Shown here: piece after piece, positions 1-9,642 of the stretch
How positions within the stretch are numbered: the stretch's first letter is position 1
Layout of the letters: each line of letters opens with the position of its first letter
Origin: Pseudomonadota bacterium
Lineage (GTDB): Bacteria > Pseudomonadota > Gammaproteobacteria > Burkholderiales > Burkholderiaceae_C
Direction of reading: 5' to 3'
Length of the DNA: 64,000 nucleotides
NCBI GenBank assembly: GCA_963204815.1
Contig: CAUJHQ010000083.1
Span: 19,445-83,444 of the forward strand
Position numbers and translations under genes: made by a program
Notes under the pieces: model-generated
Database searches by the model: none
Seen by the model: only the letters and a program-made list of their open reading frames with translations
What the model was told of the DNA's origin: nothing

Positions 1-110
1 GCCTGCGGCAGCAGCGCGATGGCGACGCCGCGGTAGCGGCTGGCGGCGTCGAACGGCGTCGTCGGGATCGCGCCGGCGTCGATCAGCATCTGCACCGGGT
101 CCTGGCTCAT
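1..110 (-). CDS. LysM/gp53-like eCIS baseplate protein (N-terminal fragment)
   Basis: Only the first 36 codons lie in the window; the gene runs off the left edge. The start ATG (complement of 108-110) has a GGAGA ribosome-binding site just upstream and lies 13 nt after the Afp7-like gene, so it continues the same operon. The visible peptide includes an 'SRYRGVAIALLP' stretch. From memory, eCIS clusters often place a short LysM/T4 gp53-like baseplate protein that opens with a similar 'RY.G' motif directly after the CIS tube gene. The LysM domain itself is not visible, so the assignment rests on position and the N-terminal resemblance. Confidence 0.45.
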   Translation of the reverse strand, partial: MSQDPVQMLIDAGAIPTTPFDAASRYRGVAIALLPQ

Positions 111-123
111 CGGGGGTCTCCGG

Positions 124-783
124 TCATGGCAGCGAAGCGATGCCCAGCGCCTGCAGCGAGGCGTTGCCGGCCTTCGCGGCCAGCGCCTCGCGCGCACGCA
201 GGTGGTTGAGGAAGAGCGCGCCGCCGCGGTGGTCGAAGCCGAGGTCGTCGGTCGTCATCACGCGCAGGCCGAGCGAGACCCTGGCGCGGATCGGGTTCAG
301 CGCCGGGTCGAAGGCCTCTTCGGTGATCGACAGCTCCGTCACGCGCACCGGCTGCACGCGGTGGCGGCCGAAGACGAAGACGAGCAGCGGCGCGTCGGGC
401 GGCACGATCTCCAGCGTGCCGGACGCCGCCAGCGCATTCGTCTGCTGCAGCGCGTCGCTGCCCGGGTTGACCAGGGCCTCCAGCGCCGCCAGCTGCGGCG
501 CGATGCCGTGGCGCACCGCGTCCGGGTTCTGGTCGGGCGCGCCCAGCGGGTCGGTGGCGTCGATCTCGGCTTCGAGCTTGATCGTCTCGACCGCCGGGCC
601 CTTCAGGCGGAACGGCTGCGCGCGTTCGGCCGCGCCGTCGCCGCCGACGCCCTGCACCTGGTAGCTGCGCGACAGCGTGTCCGGGTTGTACTGCAGCGCG
701 ATCGTGCGCAGCACGCGCGCGCCCGAGGGGTCGAGCATCACGAGGCCGCCCTTGACCAGCTTCGGCGAAGAACTCAGGCTCAT
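124..783 (-). CDS. Afp7/CIS tube-type hub protein
   Basis: A 219-residue protein resembling the CIS_tube domain found at the N-terminus of Afp7/Pvc7 and eCIS homologues. These connect the inner tube to the baseplate hub. Visible family features are '[13 protein letters not shown]' near residues 30-42, a '[17 protein letters not shown]' strand region near 59-75, and '[22 protein letters not shown]' around 134-155. There is no signal peptide or membrane segment, as expected for a structural tail protein. Its start codon overlaps the stop of the upstream metallopeptidase-like gene by 4 nt (ATGA). The canonical C-terminal LysM seems to be encoded by the separate next gene, which is cut by the window edge. 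Confidence 0.8.
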   Translation of the reverse strand: MSLSSSPKLVKGGLVMLDPSGARVLRTIALQYNPDTLSRSYQVQGVGGDGAAERAQPFRLKGPAVETIKLEAEIDATDPLGAPDQNPDAVRHGIAPQLAALEALVNPGSDALQQTNALAASGTLEIVPPDAPLLVFVFGRHRVQPVRVTELSITEEAFDPALNPIRARVSLGLRVMTTDDLGFDHRGGALFLNHLRAREALAAKAGNASLQALGIASLP

Positions 784-1946
784 GGCGTGGCCTCTCCGGG
801 GGCGGCGCCGCGGGCGCCGGCGCGTTGGCGGTCAGACCCCGGCGCGCCGAAGCGCCGGCGCACCAGCGCGATGTAGGGCTCGGCCAGCGTCACGGTCGCG
901 TAGTGCTCCAGCGTCGGGTTCGGGCCGCGGCAGTGGCGCAGCGCCTCGTTGTAGTCGCTGATGCATTCGGCCTGCTGCTCGGCGTTCCACTGCTCCCACG
1001 GGACGCGCGCGCGCACCATCGCGCGCCAGTCGTAGGCGGCGTTGCGGTCGCCACCGGTGATGGCCGCCACTGCCTGCGGGATCAGGCTCGACGGGATGTA
1101 GGCCAGGCCGCCGTTCTGGTACTGCCAGACGTGGCCCATCTCGTGCGCCAGCACCAGCAGGCCGGCGTCGCTGAGGTCCATCGTGTCGCCCTTGAAATGC
1201 GCGTCCTGCAGGTTGATGGTGTTGCCGGTGGTGCGCGCCGCACCGGCGGCGAGCGCACTGCCGCGGGTGACGGTCACGCGCGACATGTCGACGCTGTCGT
1301 GGTAGATCTCGAACAGGTACGCACGCTCGGGCCCGCTGAGCGAACGGCTGCGGCGCGACGCCAGGTCGCCCGCGATCGCACCGCCGATGAGGCCGCCGAG
1401 CCCGCCGACGATGCCGCCGATCACCATGCCCACGGGGCCGAACAGCGAGCCCAGCCCGATGCCGATGGCCGCGCCGAGGCCGCCGCCCAGCAGCCCGCCC
1501 AGCCCCGCGCCGAGCAGCGAGCGCTGCACGCGCAGGCCGCTGTGTTGCGGCGATGCGGGCACGCCGCCGCGTTCGGCGGCGCGCGCCTCGTGCTCGGCAC
1601 TGCTCGCCGCCGACTCCAACTGCAGCGGCCCGCCGGTGTAGGCCTGGGCGCGCTGCTGGCGCACGTGCGTCAGCTCGTGCTCGATGAGCGCGCGGCCGGC
1701 CGGCAGGTCGGGCCGGTAGGCGCCCGGCGCGAAGACGATGTCGCGGCCCACCGTGTAGGCGGCGGCGCCCAGCGCGAGCGCGCTAGCCCCGGCGCGCTCG
1801 TCGGTGTGCAGGCGCACGGCGCCGAAGTCGAGGCCCGGTGCGACGCCGGCCGCCGCCTGCCACGGGCCGCGCAGCACCTCGGCCACCGGCAGCGGCGGCG
1901 CGCGGCGCGGCGCGGCGTGGGCGGGTTCGGGAAGGTGCGTGCGCAT
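780..1946 (-). CDS. eCIS core (DUF4157) protein with glycine zipper and second HExxH zincin motif
   Basis: A 388-residue protein. Residues about 30-105 form the eCIS core (DUF4157) domain with HELTH at 90-94. Residues about 146-193 are a glycine-zipper-like hydrophobic stretch (repeated GLGG/GGLGxxIG) that could insert in a membrane. A second metalloprotease motif, HEMGH, sits at 268-272, and glutamates at 323 and 327 could supply a third zinc ligand. The DUF4157 domain is known from proteins loaded in or encoded with contractile injection systems. Here it heads what looks like a putative membrane-active or proteolytic payload. The start was chosen 8 nt after the upstream gene; longer in-frame extensions only read through neighbouring genes in the wrong frame. 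Payload function is inference. Confidence 0.75.
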   Translation of the reverse strand: MRTHLPEPAHAAPRRAPPLPVAEVLRGPWQAAAGVAPGLDFGAVRLHTDERAGASALALGAAAYTVGRDIVFAPGAYRPDLPAGRALIEHELTHVRQQRAQAYTGGPLQLESAASSAEHEARAAERGGVPASPQHSGLRVQRSLLGAGLGGLLGGGLGAAIGIGLGSLFGPVGMVIGGIVGGLGGLIGGAIAGDLASRRSRSLSGPERAYLFEIYHDSVDMSRVTVTRGSALAAGAARTTGNTINLQDAHFKGDTMDLSDAGLLVLAHEMGHVWQYQNGGLAYIPSSLIPQAVAAITGGDRNAAYDWRAMVRARVPWEQWNAEQQAECISDYNEALRHCRGPNPTLEHYATVTLAEPYIALVRRRFGAPGSDRQRAGARGAAPGEATP

Positions 1947-1954
1947 CGCGTGGG

Positions 1955-4747
1955 TCAGTCCAGCGGGTTGAGCGAGTGGTCGGGCGCCGGCACCCAGGGC
2001 GGGCGCGTGCTGTCCTTGGCGTCGGCGACGGACTCCTTGTCCTTCGGGTCGCGGCCGTCGAGCGCGACCTCGTAGTCGACGAGATCGTCCTCGTACCACT
2101 CCCAGCTCAGGCGGAACAACGTCGCCGCGCGCAGGCCCGCCGAGTAGCGCACGCCGGCCTTGGCCAGGCGGGGGTCGGCCCGCAGGCGCTCGCCGAGCTT
2201 GCGTTCCACTTCGCGGTAGTCGAAGACGCGGTCGAACAGCGGCTGCAGCGCGGTCGTGAAGGCGAGGTGGTAGCGCTCGAGCAGGGTCTTGAGTGTCGTC
2301 ACGTCGACCTCGGTGCGTGCCGCCGCCTGCGGGTCGGTGCGGCCCTCCAGCGCGCGCTCGAAGGCGGCCCAGGCGGCCGGGCCGGTGTCGTTCCAGAAGT
2401 CCAGCATCTCGCGGTTGTGGATCTCGCGCCACTGCTCGGTGAGCGCCAGGTACTGGGTGTGGAACAGGTGGTTCGGGCTCGCCTTGTCCTGCGTGGCGGG
2501 GCCGAACACGTCGGCCATCGCGCTGCCCTGGTAGTAGGCCCAGAGCTGGCGTTGCTCGGCCTTCGCGTCGGCCACGGCGCGCGGCACTTCGGTGACGCGC
2601 ACCGGCATGTCCAGCGGTCCGCCGATGTACTGCGCGGCGGCCAGTTCGCCGATGAACTGCCGGTCGTCGGCCGGCCCGGGCGGCGCCTGGTCGGTGCTCG
2701 GGTCCTGGAAGGCCTGCCACGACTTGCGCCGCCGCGCGAGGTAGGTGGCATCGAAGACCGCGTAGCTGTCGTTCTCGATCACGAAGGTGGGCAGCGCGTT
2801 GCCCGCATCGCCGTTGATCACCAGCGAGACATGGGCCGGCAGGCGCACGAAATGGAAGCGCAGCTTCAGTTCCCGGCGCACCAGCGACAGCACGTAGGCC
2901 GCGCGCATCGCGTAGACGCCGCAGTCGTGCACCAGCTGGCCGGTCAGCGCGCGCGGGAACGGCCGGTTGAAGTAGGGCGTGGTGCCGATGTCGTACAGGT
3001 TGGTGTAGCGGGCGTGGACGGTGAAGGCGCGGAAGTAGCCGAACAGCAGCGAGACGATCTCCTTCAGCGCGTCGGCCGGCGCCATCGCCGGTCGCACGCG
3101 CCGTTCGGCCGCGGCCGCGCCGGTGTCGGTGAGGTCGCGGTACTTCTGCAGCAGGAAGACGCGCCAGCTGTCGTCGTTGTCGAGCTTCAGGCCGCCGGCG
3201 GCCTGCGTCGACTGGCGTGTGTCCACCGCCGCCTCGGCCTGCGCCAGCGTGTCGACGAAGGCCTTGCGCGGCGTCAGCGCGTCGAGCGCGCCGTACAGCC
3301 GGCCGAGCTGGTGGATCTGCGCCAGCCGCGTGTCGTAGCTGTTGACGATCGACGAGCGCAGCTCGGGCACCGCCTCCTGGCGCGGGTCGTAGGTGGTCAC
3401 GGGCACCGACTTCGGCTTCGCCTGGCCGGTGGCCTGGTCGAAAACGTCGACCACCCGGCCTTCGCCCGGCCGCGGCAGTTCGGTCTGCGTGATCTTGAAC
3501 GACTGCGCGAAGACCGCGTGCGGCTGGCCGACGTCGAGGTTGATCGCCGGCTGCAGCGCGCCGACCATCTCGCGTCGCAGCGCCCCCAGCAGCGCGGCGC
3601 CGCTGCCGTCGGGTTGCGCCTTCTCCAGGTCGGCGCGCGCGCCGTCGATCGCGCGCTGCATGAACGCGGACCACGCCGTGTGCCAGTCTTCGATGAGGTC
3701 GAACACGCGGTCGTGGAACTCGGCGCGGGTGAGCATCGGCCGCAGCGCGAAGCCACCGAGGCCGAGGCGGCGTTCGGTCTCGACGGCGTCGAAGTCGATC
3801 GCCCGCCAGGTGGCGCGCACCGCGGCATAGGCGCGGGCATAGCGGCGCAACGAGGCGCCCGCCGCCTCGGCGCTGCCCAGGCCCGGTGCGTCGGCGCCCT
3901 GGATCAGGCGCGCCAGGAAGTCCAGGCGCCGCCGCTGGCCGTAGATGTCGGGGTCGTGCGGCCCGATCTTCTCGAAGGCCGCGTAGGCGTCGCGCAGGCG
4001 CGCCGCGTCGGCTTCGAGGCCGAGTTCGTACAGGCGTGCGCTCAGCTCCAGCAGCAGTTCGCGGCTGAATTGGCCCTGGCCGATGCCGAAGCCGGCTTTC
4101 AGCAGCGCGTCCAGCTTCTTCGGCGCCGTGCTGCGGTCGCCGGCCTCGACGGCCTCGCACAGCTCGAGCAGCGCCACCTGGGTGTCGAAGAAGCTGGGCA
4201 CGATGACCGGCCCGCCGCTCTTCGCCAACTCGGCCATCTCGCGGCGTGCCGCGGCGACCTGGTCGATCGCCTGCTGGTACCAGCGCGCCACCGGCGCGGC
4301 AGCGGCGTCGGGCTTGTTGCGCCAGCCCACGGGGGCGCCTTCGTTCGCCTGCGCCACGTGGGCCAGCTCGTGCGCCAGCAGCGCGAGCCCGGCGTGCGTC
4401 TGCGGCTGCCAGCGGCCGGCGCCGAAGTGGATGTCGTGGCCGAGCGCACTGGCCTGGGCGCGCGCGGCACGCGCGAGCGCGTGCGCCGCGGCGTCGTCGT
4501 GAATGCGCACCTGGCCGAAGTCGGCACCGAAGCGCGGCTCGAAGTGGCGGCGCAGCGCCGGCGGCAGCGCCTGCCCGCCCGCGGCAGCGCGGCGCGGTGC
4601 GCCCGGCGTGCCGAGCGCCAGCGCCGGCGCCGGGCCGGCGCCCAGCGCCAGCACCGCCCGGCGGTCGGCGTCCTGCTCGAGGGCCGCTTCGCTGCGCCGC
4701 TGCGCGGCGGCGGGGCGCGCGGGCTCGGGTGCGGCGCTGCGCTGCAT
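1955..4747 (-). CDS. Large eCIS core (DUF4157) protein with Cys-His transglutaminase-like segment; candidate injected effector
   Basis: A 930-residue protein. An N-terminal low-complexity leader is followed by a DUF4157/eCIS core domain (about 58-140) with HELAH at 126-130. The long C-terminal part has no family I can name. Around Cys609 it reads '[15 protein letters not shown]', then His639 ('AHVSLVING') and Asp645. This spacing and the flanking strands resemble the Cys-His-Asp core of transglutaminase/papain-fold proteins. The next DUF4157 protein has a similar motif. No signal peptide or transmembrane helix is evident. The start overlaps the stop of the 70-residue gene (TGATG). Its length, DUF4157 leader and position suggest an eCIS-loaded effector; the activity is inferred only from the motif. 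Confidence 0.7.
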   Translation of the reverse strand: MQRSAAPEPARPAAAQRRSEAALEQDADRRAVLALGAGPAPALALGTPGAPRRAAAGGQALPPALRRHFEPRFGADFGQVRIHDDAAAHALARAARAQASALGHDIHFGAGRWQPQTHAGLALLAHELAHVAQANEGAPVGWRNKPDAAAAPVARWYQQAIDQVAAARREMAELAKSGGPVIVPSFFDTQVALLELCEAVEAGDRSTAPKKLDALLKAGFGIGQGQFSRELLLELSARLYELGLEADAARLRDAYAAFEKIGPHDPDIYGQRRRLDFLARLIQGADAPGLGSAEAAGASLRRYARAYAAVRATWRAIDFDAVETERRLGLGGFALRPMLTRAEFHDRVFDLIEDWHTAWSAFMQRAIDGARADLEKAQPDGSGAALLGALRREMVGALQPAINLDVGQPHAVFAQSFKITQTELPRPGEGRVVDVFDQATGQAKPKSVPVTTYDPRQEAVPELRSSIVNSYDTRLAQIHQLGRLYGALDALTPRKAFVDTLAQAEAAVDTRQSTQAAGGLKLDNDDSWRVFLLQKYRDLTDTGAAAAERRVRPAMAPADALKEIVSLLFGYFRAFTVHARYTNLYDIGTTPYFNRPFPRALTGQLVHDCGVYAMRAAYVLSLVRRELKLRFHFVRLPAHVSLVINGDAGNALPTFVIENDSYAVFDATYLARRRKSWQAFQDPSTDQAPPGPADDRQFIGELAAAQYIGGPLDMPVRVTEVPRAVADAKAEQRQLWAYYQGSAMADVFGPATQDKASPNHLFHTQYLALTEQWREIHNREMLDFWNDTGPAAWAAFERALEGRTDPQAAARTEVDVTTLKTLLERYHLAFTTALQPLFDRVFDYREVERKLGERLRADPRLAKAGVRYSAGLRAATLFRLSWEWYEDDLVDYEVALDGRDPKDKESVADAKDSTRPPWVPAPDHSLNPLD

Positions 4748-4959
4748 CAGCGTGCTCCCGGTGGCAGCGAAGGCCGCAGCCGCGCTGCGATGGCTTCGGC
4801 GGCGTGGCCTTCGACAGCGCCGCCGGCCGCCGGCGCTTCGCCGGCCAGCGCCTGCGCGAGCGCCGCTTCGACGGCGGCGGCCAGCCGCTCGGCGCTGGGC
4901 GCGCCGGGACCATGCCAGACGACGCGGCCGATCTGCACCTCGACGCGCAAGGGCTTCAT
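4747..4959 (-). CDS. Small eCIS operon protein of unknown function (70 aa)
   Basis: A 70-residue protein beginning [19 protein letters not shown] and then largely Ala-rich helix. It overlaps its upstream neighbour's stop by 4 nt (ATGA) and the downstream effector-like gene's start by 1 nt, so it is almost certainly a real, translationally coupled gene. I do not recognise the family. Short proteins opening with a single beta-strand motif of this kind are common in eCIS clusters. Its place between two DUF4157 genes suggests a structural adaptor or chaperone for the neighbouring payload, but nothing in the sequence shows this. Confidence 0.6.
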   Translation of the reverse strand: MKPLRVEVQIGRVVWHGPGAPSAERLAAAVEAALAQALAGEAPAAGGAVEGHAAEAIAARLRPSLPPGAR

Positions 4960-6383
4960 GGCGGACCGCCTGCGCCGCTGGACCGCCAGGGCGTCAGGCC
5001 GGCGTTCTTCGGGTCCAGCAGCTTCATGTCGTACGCGCCGCCGGCGCCGGCGGGCGCGTAGTAGATGTCGAACTTCTTCGGCGCCGGGTCGTAGACGCTG
5101 AACAGCAGGCCGACGAGCGGGTCCATCGCCTCGCTGTCGGCCTTCATGGCGTTGCCGTGGCCGCCGAGTTCGCGCAGCTCGGTGTTGCCGATGCCGACGT
5201 ACAGCTGACCCTTGCCCGGGTCCGCCGGGTCGACCGGCTTGCGCGCCAGCGCCACCGCGTGCCCCGAGCGCGGCAACGAGGCGTCGTGCGGGTCCTGCTC
5301 GTGCACGATGATGACCATGTAGCCGACCGTGTTCCAGCCCTGCGCGCGCAGCAGCCGGGCGCCGACGGTGGCGTAGACGTCGCAGTCGGCCTTGATGCGG
5401 CCGCTGGCCTTGTCGACGTGCAGCGTCGCGCCGGCGGGGTCGCCGGTGGCGTTCGGGATCTCGTCGGCCGGCGGCTTGGAGGCGACGAAGTAGTTCTTCA
5501 GCAGGCCTTCGGTCATTTCCAGCGAACGCGATTCGCGCTGCCGGCCGGCGATGCCCTGGCGGTCGACGTCGAGCAGCGTCTTGCCGATGGCGTCGGTGTT
5601 GTCGCGCAGCCAGGCGCCGGCGCCTTGCCCCGGCCTGGTGGCGGCGATCGCCTGGTTGCCCAGCGGCGCGACCTGCGCGAACAGCGCCTGCTGGCCGGCG
5701 GGCGACGCCGCGGCGTAGGCCGTCAGCACGTCGAGCAGCTTGGTGCGCACCGCGGTGTCGGGCGTCTTGCCGGCCACCGCCGCGGCGGCGGCCCCTTCGC
5801 TGTGGCGCGCCAGTGCGCCGATGAGCAGCTGGAGCAGGTCGCGCGCCTCGTCGGCCGCCGTGTCGTCCCGGGCCTGGCCCGCGGCCGCCAGCGCCGCCGC
5901 CAGCGTGTCGGCGAAGCCGAGCGCCTGCGCCACCAGCGACTTGCGCGCGGCCGCGTCGCTGCCCGCCTGCTCGATCTCGAGGCGCCAGGCCTCGACCTGC
6001 GGTCGCAGCCCGCGGCCGTCGCAGGCGATCTCGGCGCGGCCGAGCGCGCGCTGCTGCAGCACGTGCGTGAGTTCGTGCGCGAGGAGGCCGGCCTCGAGCG
6101 GCCCGGCCTCGGCGACGCGGATCAACTCGCCGTGCGCGAAGGCGCGCGCGCCGAAGCCGCGCGCGGCCAGCGCCGCGGCCGCGTCGCGCGCCACGCGCAC
6201 GCTGGCGAAGTCCTGCCCGAAGCGCCGCTCCATGTCGGCGCGCTGTGCGGCGGGCAGCGGCACGGCGCCGCCGGCCGGCGCGGTCGCGAGCGCCGGGGCC
6301 GCGGCCAGGCGTGGCAGCGGTGCGCCGTGCCGCACGGCGTGAGCGGCGCCCTGCGCCTGGGCTTCGCGCGCGGCCCGGCTCAT
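4956..6383 (-). CDS. eCIS core (DUF4157) protein with transglutaminase-like cysteine protease signature
   Basis: A 475-residue protein. DUF4157 occupies about 40-115 with HELTH at 103-107. A helical region follows (about 125-300). The C-terminal segment contains 'DCDVYATVGARLLRAQGW' with Cys334, then 'SGHAVALA' with His375, and 'VGIGNTE' with Asn400. The pattern C-D-x-Y-A followed by a helix and then G-H-x-V/A is the hallmark of bacterial transglutaminase-like cysteine proteases, so I predict a Cys-His(-Asn/Asp) catalytic core. The start ATG overlaps the AAA+ ATPase stop by 4 nt. No signal peptide, as expected for a cytosol-loaded cargo. Cargo role is inferred from DUF4157 and operon context. 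Confidence 0.72.
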   Translation of the reverse strand: MSRAAREAQAQGAAHAVRHGAPLPRLAAAPALATAPAGGAVPLPAAQRADMERRFGQDFASVRVARDAAAALAARGFGARAFAHGELIRVAEAGPLEAGLLAHELTHVLQQRALGRAEIACDGRGLRPQVEAWRLEIEQAGSDAAARKSLVAQALGFADTLAAALAAAGQARDDTAADEARDLLQLLIGALARHSEGAAAAAVAGKTPDTAVRTKLLDVLTAYAAASPAGQQALFAQVAPLGNQAIAATRPGQGAGAWLRDNTDAIGKTLLDVDRQGIAGRQRESRSLEMTEGLLKNYFVASKPPADEIPNATGDPAGATLHVDKASGRIKADCDVYATVGARLLRAQGWNTVGYMVIIVHEQDPHDASLPRSGHAVALARKPVDPADPGKGQLYVGIGNTELRELGGHGNAMKADSEAMDPLVGLLFSVYDPAPKKFDIYYAPAGAGGAYDMKLLDPKNAGLTPWRSSGAGGPP

Positions 6384-8311
6384 GGCGCGCTTCCCAGCGG
6401 CGCGCCGCTGCGTTCGAGCTTCGCGAACTCGGCGGCGGCGGCGGCCTGCAGCTGCGGCGGACCGATGGCCACGCCTTCGTGCGCGGCCTTGAACGCCGCG
6501 TTCAGCGCCACGCTGCGGATGTGGCCGCCGGCCAGGTGCCAGCGCGCCAGCGCCGCGAAGTCGACGTCCTGCAGCGGCGCGGCGGCGCTGAACTGGCGGC
6601 GCCAGATCGCCTCGCGCGCGGCCGTGTCGGGAAACGGGAACTGCACGACGAAGCGGATGCGGCGCAGGAAGGCGCGGTCGAGCGCGCTCTTCAGGTTCGT
6701 CGTCAGGATCGCGAGGCCGCGGTAGGACTCGATGCGCTGCAGCAGGTAGGCGGTCTCGATGTTGGCGTAGCGGTCGTGGCTGTCCTTGACCTCGCTGCGC
6801 TTGCCGAACAGTGCGTCGGCCTCGTCGAACAGCAGCACGGCGCCGCTGGCCTCGGCGGCGTCGAACAGGCGCTTGAGGTTCTTCTCGGTCTCGCCGATGT
6901 ACTTGCTGACGGTGCCGGCGAGGTCCACGCGGTACAGGTCCAGCGCGACGGCGTTGGCGATCGCCTCGGCCGCCATCGTCTTGCCGGTGCCCGAGTCGCC
7001 CGCGAACAGCGCGGCGATGCCCAGGCCGCGCGCGCCCGCGCCGCCGAAGCCCCATTCGCGGTAGACGCGGTCGCGCTGCGCCAGCTGCGCGGCAATCTCG
7101 CGCAGCTGCTCGCGCTGCGCGTTCGGCAGCACGAGGTCGTCGAAGCGCGTGCCGCTGTCGATGCGCGCGGCCAGCGTGTCGAGCCCGCCGCGCGCCGCCT
7201 CGCGCAAGCCCTGCCACAGGCGCGCCGGCCACGCGGCGTCGGGCGTGCCGGCGAGGCCGTCGATCACGTCGCGCAGGCGCGCGCGGTCGACGTCGAACTG
7301 GCGCAGCGCCGCCGCCAGCGCCGCCTGCCGGGCCGGCGCGAGCGTGGCGATGTCGGCGCCGCCGGCGGTGTGGTCGACCTCCACGCGCTGCGGTGGCCGC
7401 GCCAGCGCGCCGTGTGGCGGCGCGGCGCTGCCGGCGACCAGCACCGCCGGGCCGCCCAGGCGGGCGAGGAAGCGGCCCAGCCGGTGCAGCGCGTCGGCGC
7501 CTGCGGTGAGCGCGGGGTCAGGCACGAAGACCAGCACGGCGTCGGCGAGCGCGCCTTCGCGGTCGAGGCGGCAGGCCAGCGTGTCGGCGGCCGCGGCGTC
7601 GCCCGGCAGTTCGTCCAGCGCCACCCGCAGGGCCGCGCGGCCGGATGCGCGAGCGCCGGCCACGGCGGTGTCGCGCAGCAGCGGTGCGGCCGCGCCCGCC
7701 GGCGCCTGGAGCCAGACCAGGCCCGGTCCCCGCGCCAGCGCTTCGGCCACCCGTGCGGCGGCGCTGGCCTCGGCGTCACGCGGCTCGGCGGGCCACGAGA
7801 CGAGGCCGCGCAGGCGCTCGTCGGTGGCGGCGACGCCGGTCAGCGCGTGCAGCAGGCGTTCGTCGATCTGCAGCGCCGCATGCGCCGGCAGCACCGGCGC
7901 ATGCCCCGCCACCAGGTGCACCAGCTGCCAGCGGCGCAGCGGCGCCTGCGGCGACATCGCGTCCCAGTGCGGGCCGTCGAGCACCGACATCGCGAGCGAG
8001 AACGACAAGCCCGAGGGCAGCAGCGCACGCAGGCCGCGGTCGAGCTCGACGCCGGCCGCCAGCAGCAGCAAGTCGCGTTCGAACGCCGACAGCCCGAACC
8101 GCGACGCCACGCGCATCAGCGCCGGCGGCTGCGCGCCTGCCCAGGGCGTCGGGCGCGCCGGCGTGGCGGCAGGCGCGGGCGCGCTGTCTTCGGCGTGCAG
8201 GCGCTGCCCGACCTGCACGCGCAGCCGTGCCAGTTCGCTCACCAGCCAGTGCTGGTTGTGCGCCGTCCAGTCGTCGTGCGCGGACACGGCCGGGTCGTCG
8301 TGTGGCTTCAT
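6380..8311 (-). CDS. eCIS-associated AAA+ ATPase (Afp15/Pvc15-like)
   Basis: A 643-residue ATPase. The N-terminal half (about 1-370) is a divergent helical region, including a degenerate ATPase-like segment. The C-terminal AAA+ module has Walker A GDSGTGKT at 438-445, Walker B 'LLFDEADALF' at 493-502, and a downstream arginine-finger region ('AFLRRIRF'). This layout is typical of the CIS ATPase conserved in Afp, PVC and other eCIS clusters. That ATPase is thought to act in assembly or payload handling rather than sheath recycling. It sits between the DUF4255 gene (4-nt overlap upstream) and the DUF4157 payload candidates (4-nt overlap downstream). Cytosolic. Confidence 0.9.
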   Translation of the reverse strand: MKPHDDPAVSAHDDWTAHNQHWLVSELARLRVQVGQRLHAEDSAPAPAATPARPTPWAGAQPPALMRVASRFGLSAFERDLLLLAAGVELDRGLRALLPSGLSFSLAMSVLDGPHWDAMSPQAPLRRWQLVHLVAGHAPVLPAHAALQIDERLLHALTGVAATDERLRGLVSWPAEPRDAEASAAARVAEALARGPGLVWLQAPAGAAAPLLRDTAVAGARASGRAALRVALDELPGDAAAADTLACRLDREGALADAVLVFVPDPALTAGADALHRLGRFLARLGGPAVLVAGSAAPPHGALARPPQRVEVDHTAGGADIATLAPARQAALAAALRQFDVDRARLRDVIDGLAGTPDAAWPARLWQGLREAARGGLDTLAARIDSGTRFDDLVLPNAQREQLREIAAQLAQRDRVYREWGFGGAGARGLGIAALFAGDSGTGKTMAAEAIANAVALDLYRVDLAGTVSKYIGETEKNLKRLFDAAEASGAVLLFDEADALFGKRSEVKDSHDRYANIETAYLLQRIESYRGLAILTTNLKSALDRAFLRRIRFVVQFPFPDTAAREAIWRRQFSAAAPLQDVDFAALARWHLAGGHIRSVALNAAFKAAHEGVAIGPPQLQAAAAAEFAKLERSGAPLGSAP

Positions 8312-9642
8312 GCCGGCACCATGACCTGCTGCCCTGGCCGGAAGCGCGGCGGGCTGGCGGCCTTGTCGACGAGCAGGCTGTCGACACCGTCGACGCGCAG
8401 GCGCAGCCAGGCCGCGCCGGCCGGCAATTCGGGCGCGAAGACGAACACCAGCGCGTCGGCGGCGGCCGTGCGCCGCGCCGCCACCGCCGTGTGCGTGCCC
8501 AGCGCCAGCACGGCCGGCTGTTCGGGCCGCACCTGCGGCCGCGCGAAGAGCCGCACCGTGACGGCGCCGGTGGTGCGCTGGATGTCGACGGCGGCGAGGC
8601 CAAGCGCCGCATCGGCCGCGATGGCGGCGTCGGGTGCCAGCAGCAGCGGCAGCGAGTTCGTCTCGCGCTCCGCCGCTTCGCCCGGCGGCGTCAGCACGAA
8701 GCTCAGCTGCCACTGCCCGGCCGGCAGGCCGGTGTGCGCCGCGGCGTCGGCCGGCAGCGTGAAGGTTGCGCTGCGCCCGCCGGCGGCCACGGTGGCGGGC
8801 AGATCGACCGGGTCGTCGACGAGGCGGTGGCGCAGCCGCGCGCGCACGTTCGCGCCGGCCAGGCGAACGCCTTCGACCGTGACGCCGTCGCCCAGCCGGG
8901 CGGCGCCCTGGTTCAGTGGCGGCACCACCTTCAGCAGCGTGGGCCCCGGCGGCAGCAGGTCGGGCTGCACGGCGATGCCGCGGTCGCGGCCGGTGGCGGC
9001 GTCGACCACCCCGCGCGACAGCACCGGCAGCGCACTGCGCGCGGCGCGCGTGGCCTCGATCAGCAGCACGCCGACGCGGTAGGCGGCCGAAGGCCGGTAG
9101 TGCGTCTTCAGGGCCGACCAGAGCTTGCTCATCTCGTCGCCGCTCATCGGCACCGGCGTGATGCGGATGGCCTCGAACTGGTCGGCCACGTCGCTGGCCG
9201 CCAGCGCCTGGAAGGCCGGCGGCAGCATCGACACGTCGAGCGGGCTGGGGTCGAGCGCGCGCCGGATCGCGGCGCGGTCGAGCATCGGCCGCTCGTGCAG
9301 GATGTGCATCGCGTAGCCCAGCAGGATCTCGGCCTGCAGGTCGGCGAAGCCGTAGGCGGTGACCAGGTAGTCGAGGTCCAGCGCCAGCGGCGGGTTGGCC
9401 GTGCGGTCGCCGAGGGCATTGCGCGACGGCAGTTCGCGGTTGCGCCAGGCCGCGTTCTCGCCCGCGTGGTGCAGGAACAGGTTGAGCCGCGGCGACGCGT
9501 CGGCGGCGTCGAGGTCGATGCGGTCGGGCGCGATCGTGCTCACCGTCACCGGGCCCAGCGTGCCGCTGATGTCGACGAGGCCGTTGTCGAGCAGGTTGCG
9601 AAGCACCGCGCTGACGGCGCCGATGGCGAGCGGCGAGCTCAT
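8308..9642 (-). CDS. DUF4255 (Pvc16 N-terminal) tail terminator-like protein
   Basis: A 444-residue protein. The first ~190 residues match the DUF4255/Pvc16_N family: it begins 'MSSPLAIGAVSAVLRNLLDN', with 'PRLNLFLHHAGENAAWRN' near 50-68, 'LDLDYLVTAYG' near 87-97 and 'AEILLGYAMHILHERP' near 103-118. In Afp/PVC-type particles this family caps the sheath-tube end (terminator). The C-terminal ~250 residues look like beta-sandwich (Ig-like) domains, including 'GDGVTVEGVRLAGANVRARL'. Start and stop overlap both neighbours by 4 nt (ATGA). Confidence 0.88.
   Translation of the reverse strand: MSSPLAIGAVSAVLRNLLDNGLVDISGTLGPVTVSTIAPDRIDLDAADASPRLNLFLHHAGENAAWRNRELPSRNALGDRTANPPLALDLDYLVTAYGFADLQAEILLGYAMHILHERPMLDRAAIRRALDPSPLDVSMLPPAFQALAASDVADQFEAIRITPVPMSGDEMSKLWSALKTHYRPSAAYRVGVLLIEATRAARSALPVLSRGVVDAATGRDRGIAVQPDLLPPGPTLLKVVPPLNQGAARLGDGVTVEGVRLAGANVRARLRHRLVDDPVDLPATVAAGGRSATFTLPADAAAHTGLPAGQWQLSFVLTPPGEAAERETNSLPLLLAPDAAIAADAALGLAAVDIQRTTGAVTVRLFARPQVRPEQPAVLALGTHTAVAARRTAAADALVFVFAPELPAGAAWLRLRVDGVDSLLVDKAASPPRFRPGQQVMVPA

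Noticed and set aside
780..4913. One very long minus-strand open frame of about 1377 codons across several eCIS genes
   Set aside because: It mixes shadow frame of the 930-residue gene with the real DUF4157 gene. High GC content leaves few stop codons, and the neighbouring real genes overlap and show family matches.
1838..5101. Plus-strand open frame of about 1087 codons opposite the eCIS genes
   Set aside because: Arg- and Val-rich composition typical of an antisense shadow, with no recognisable motif.
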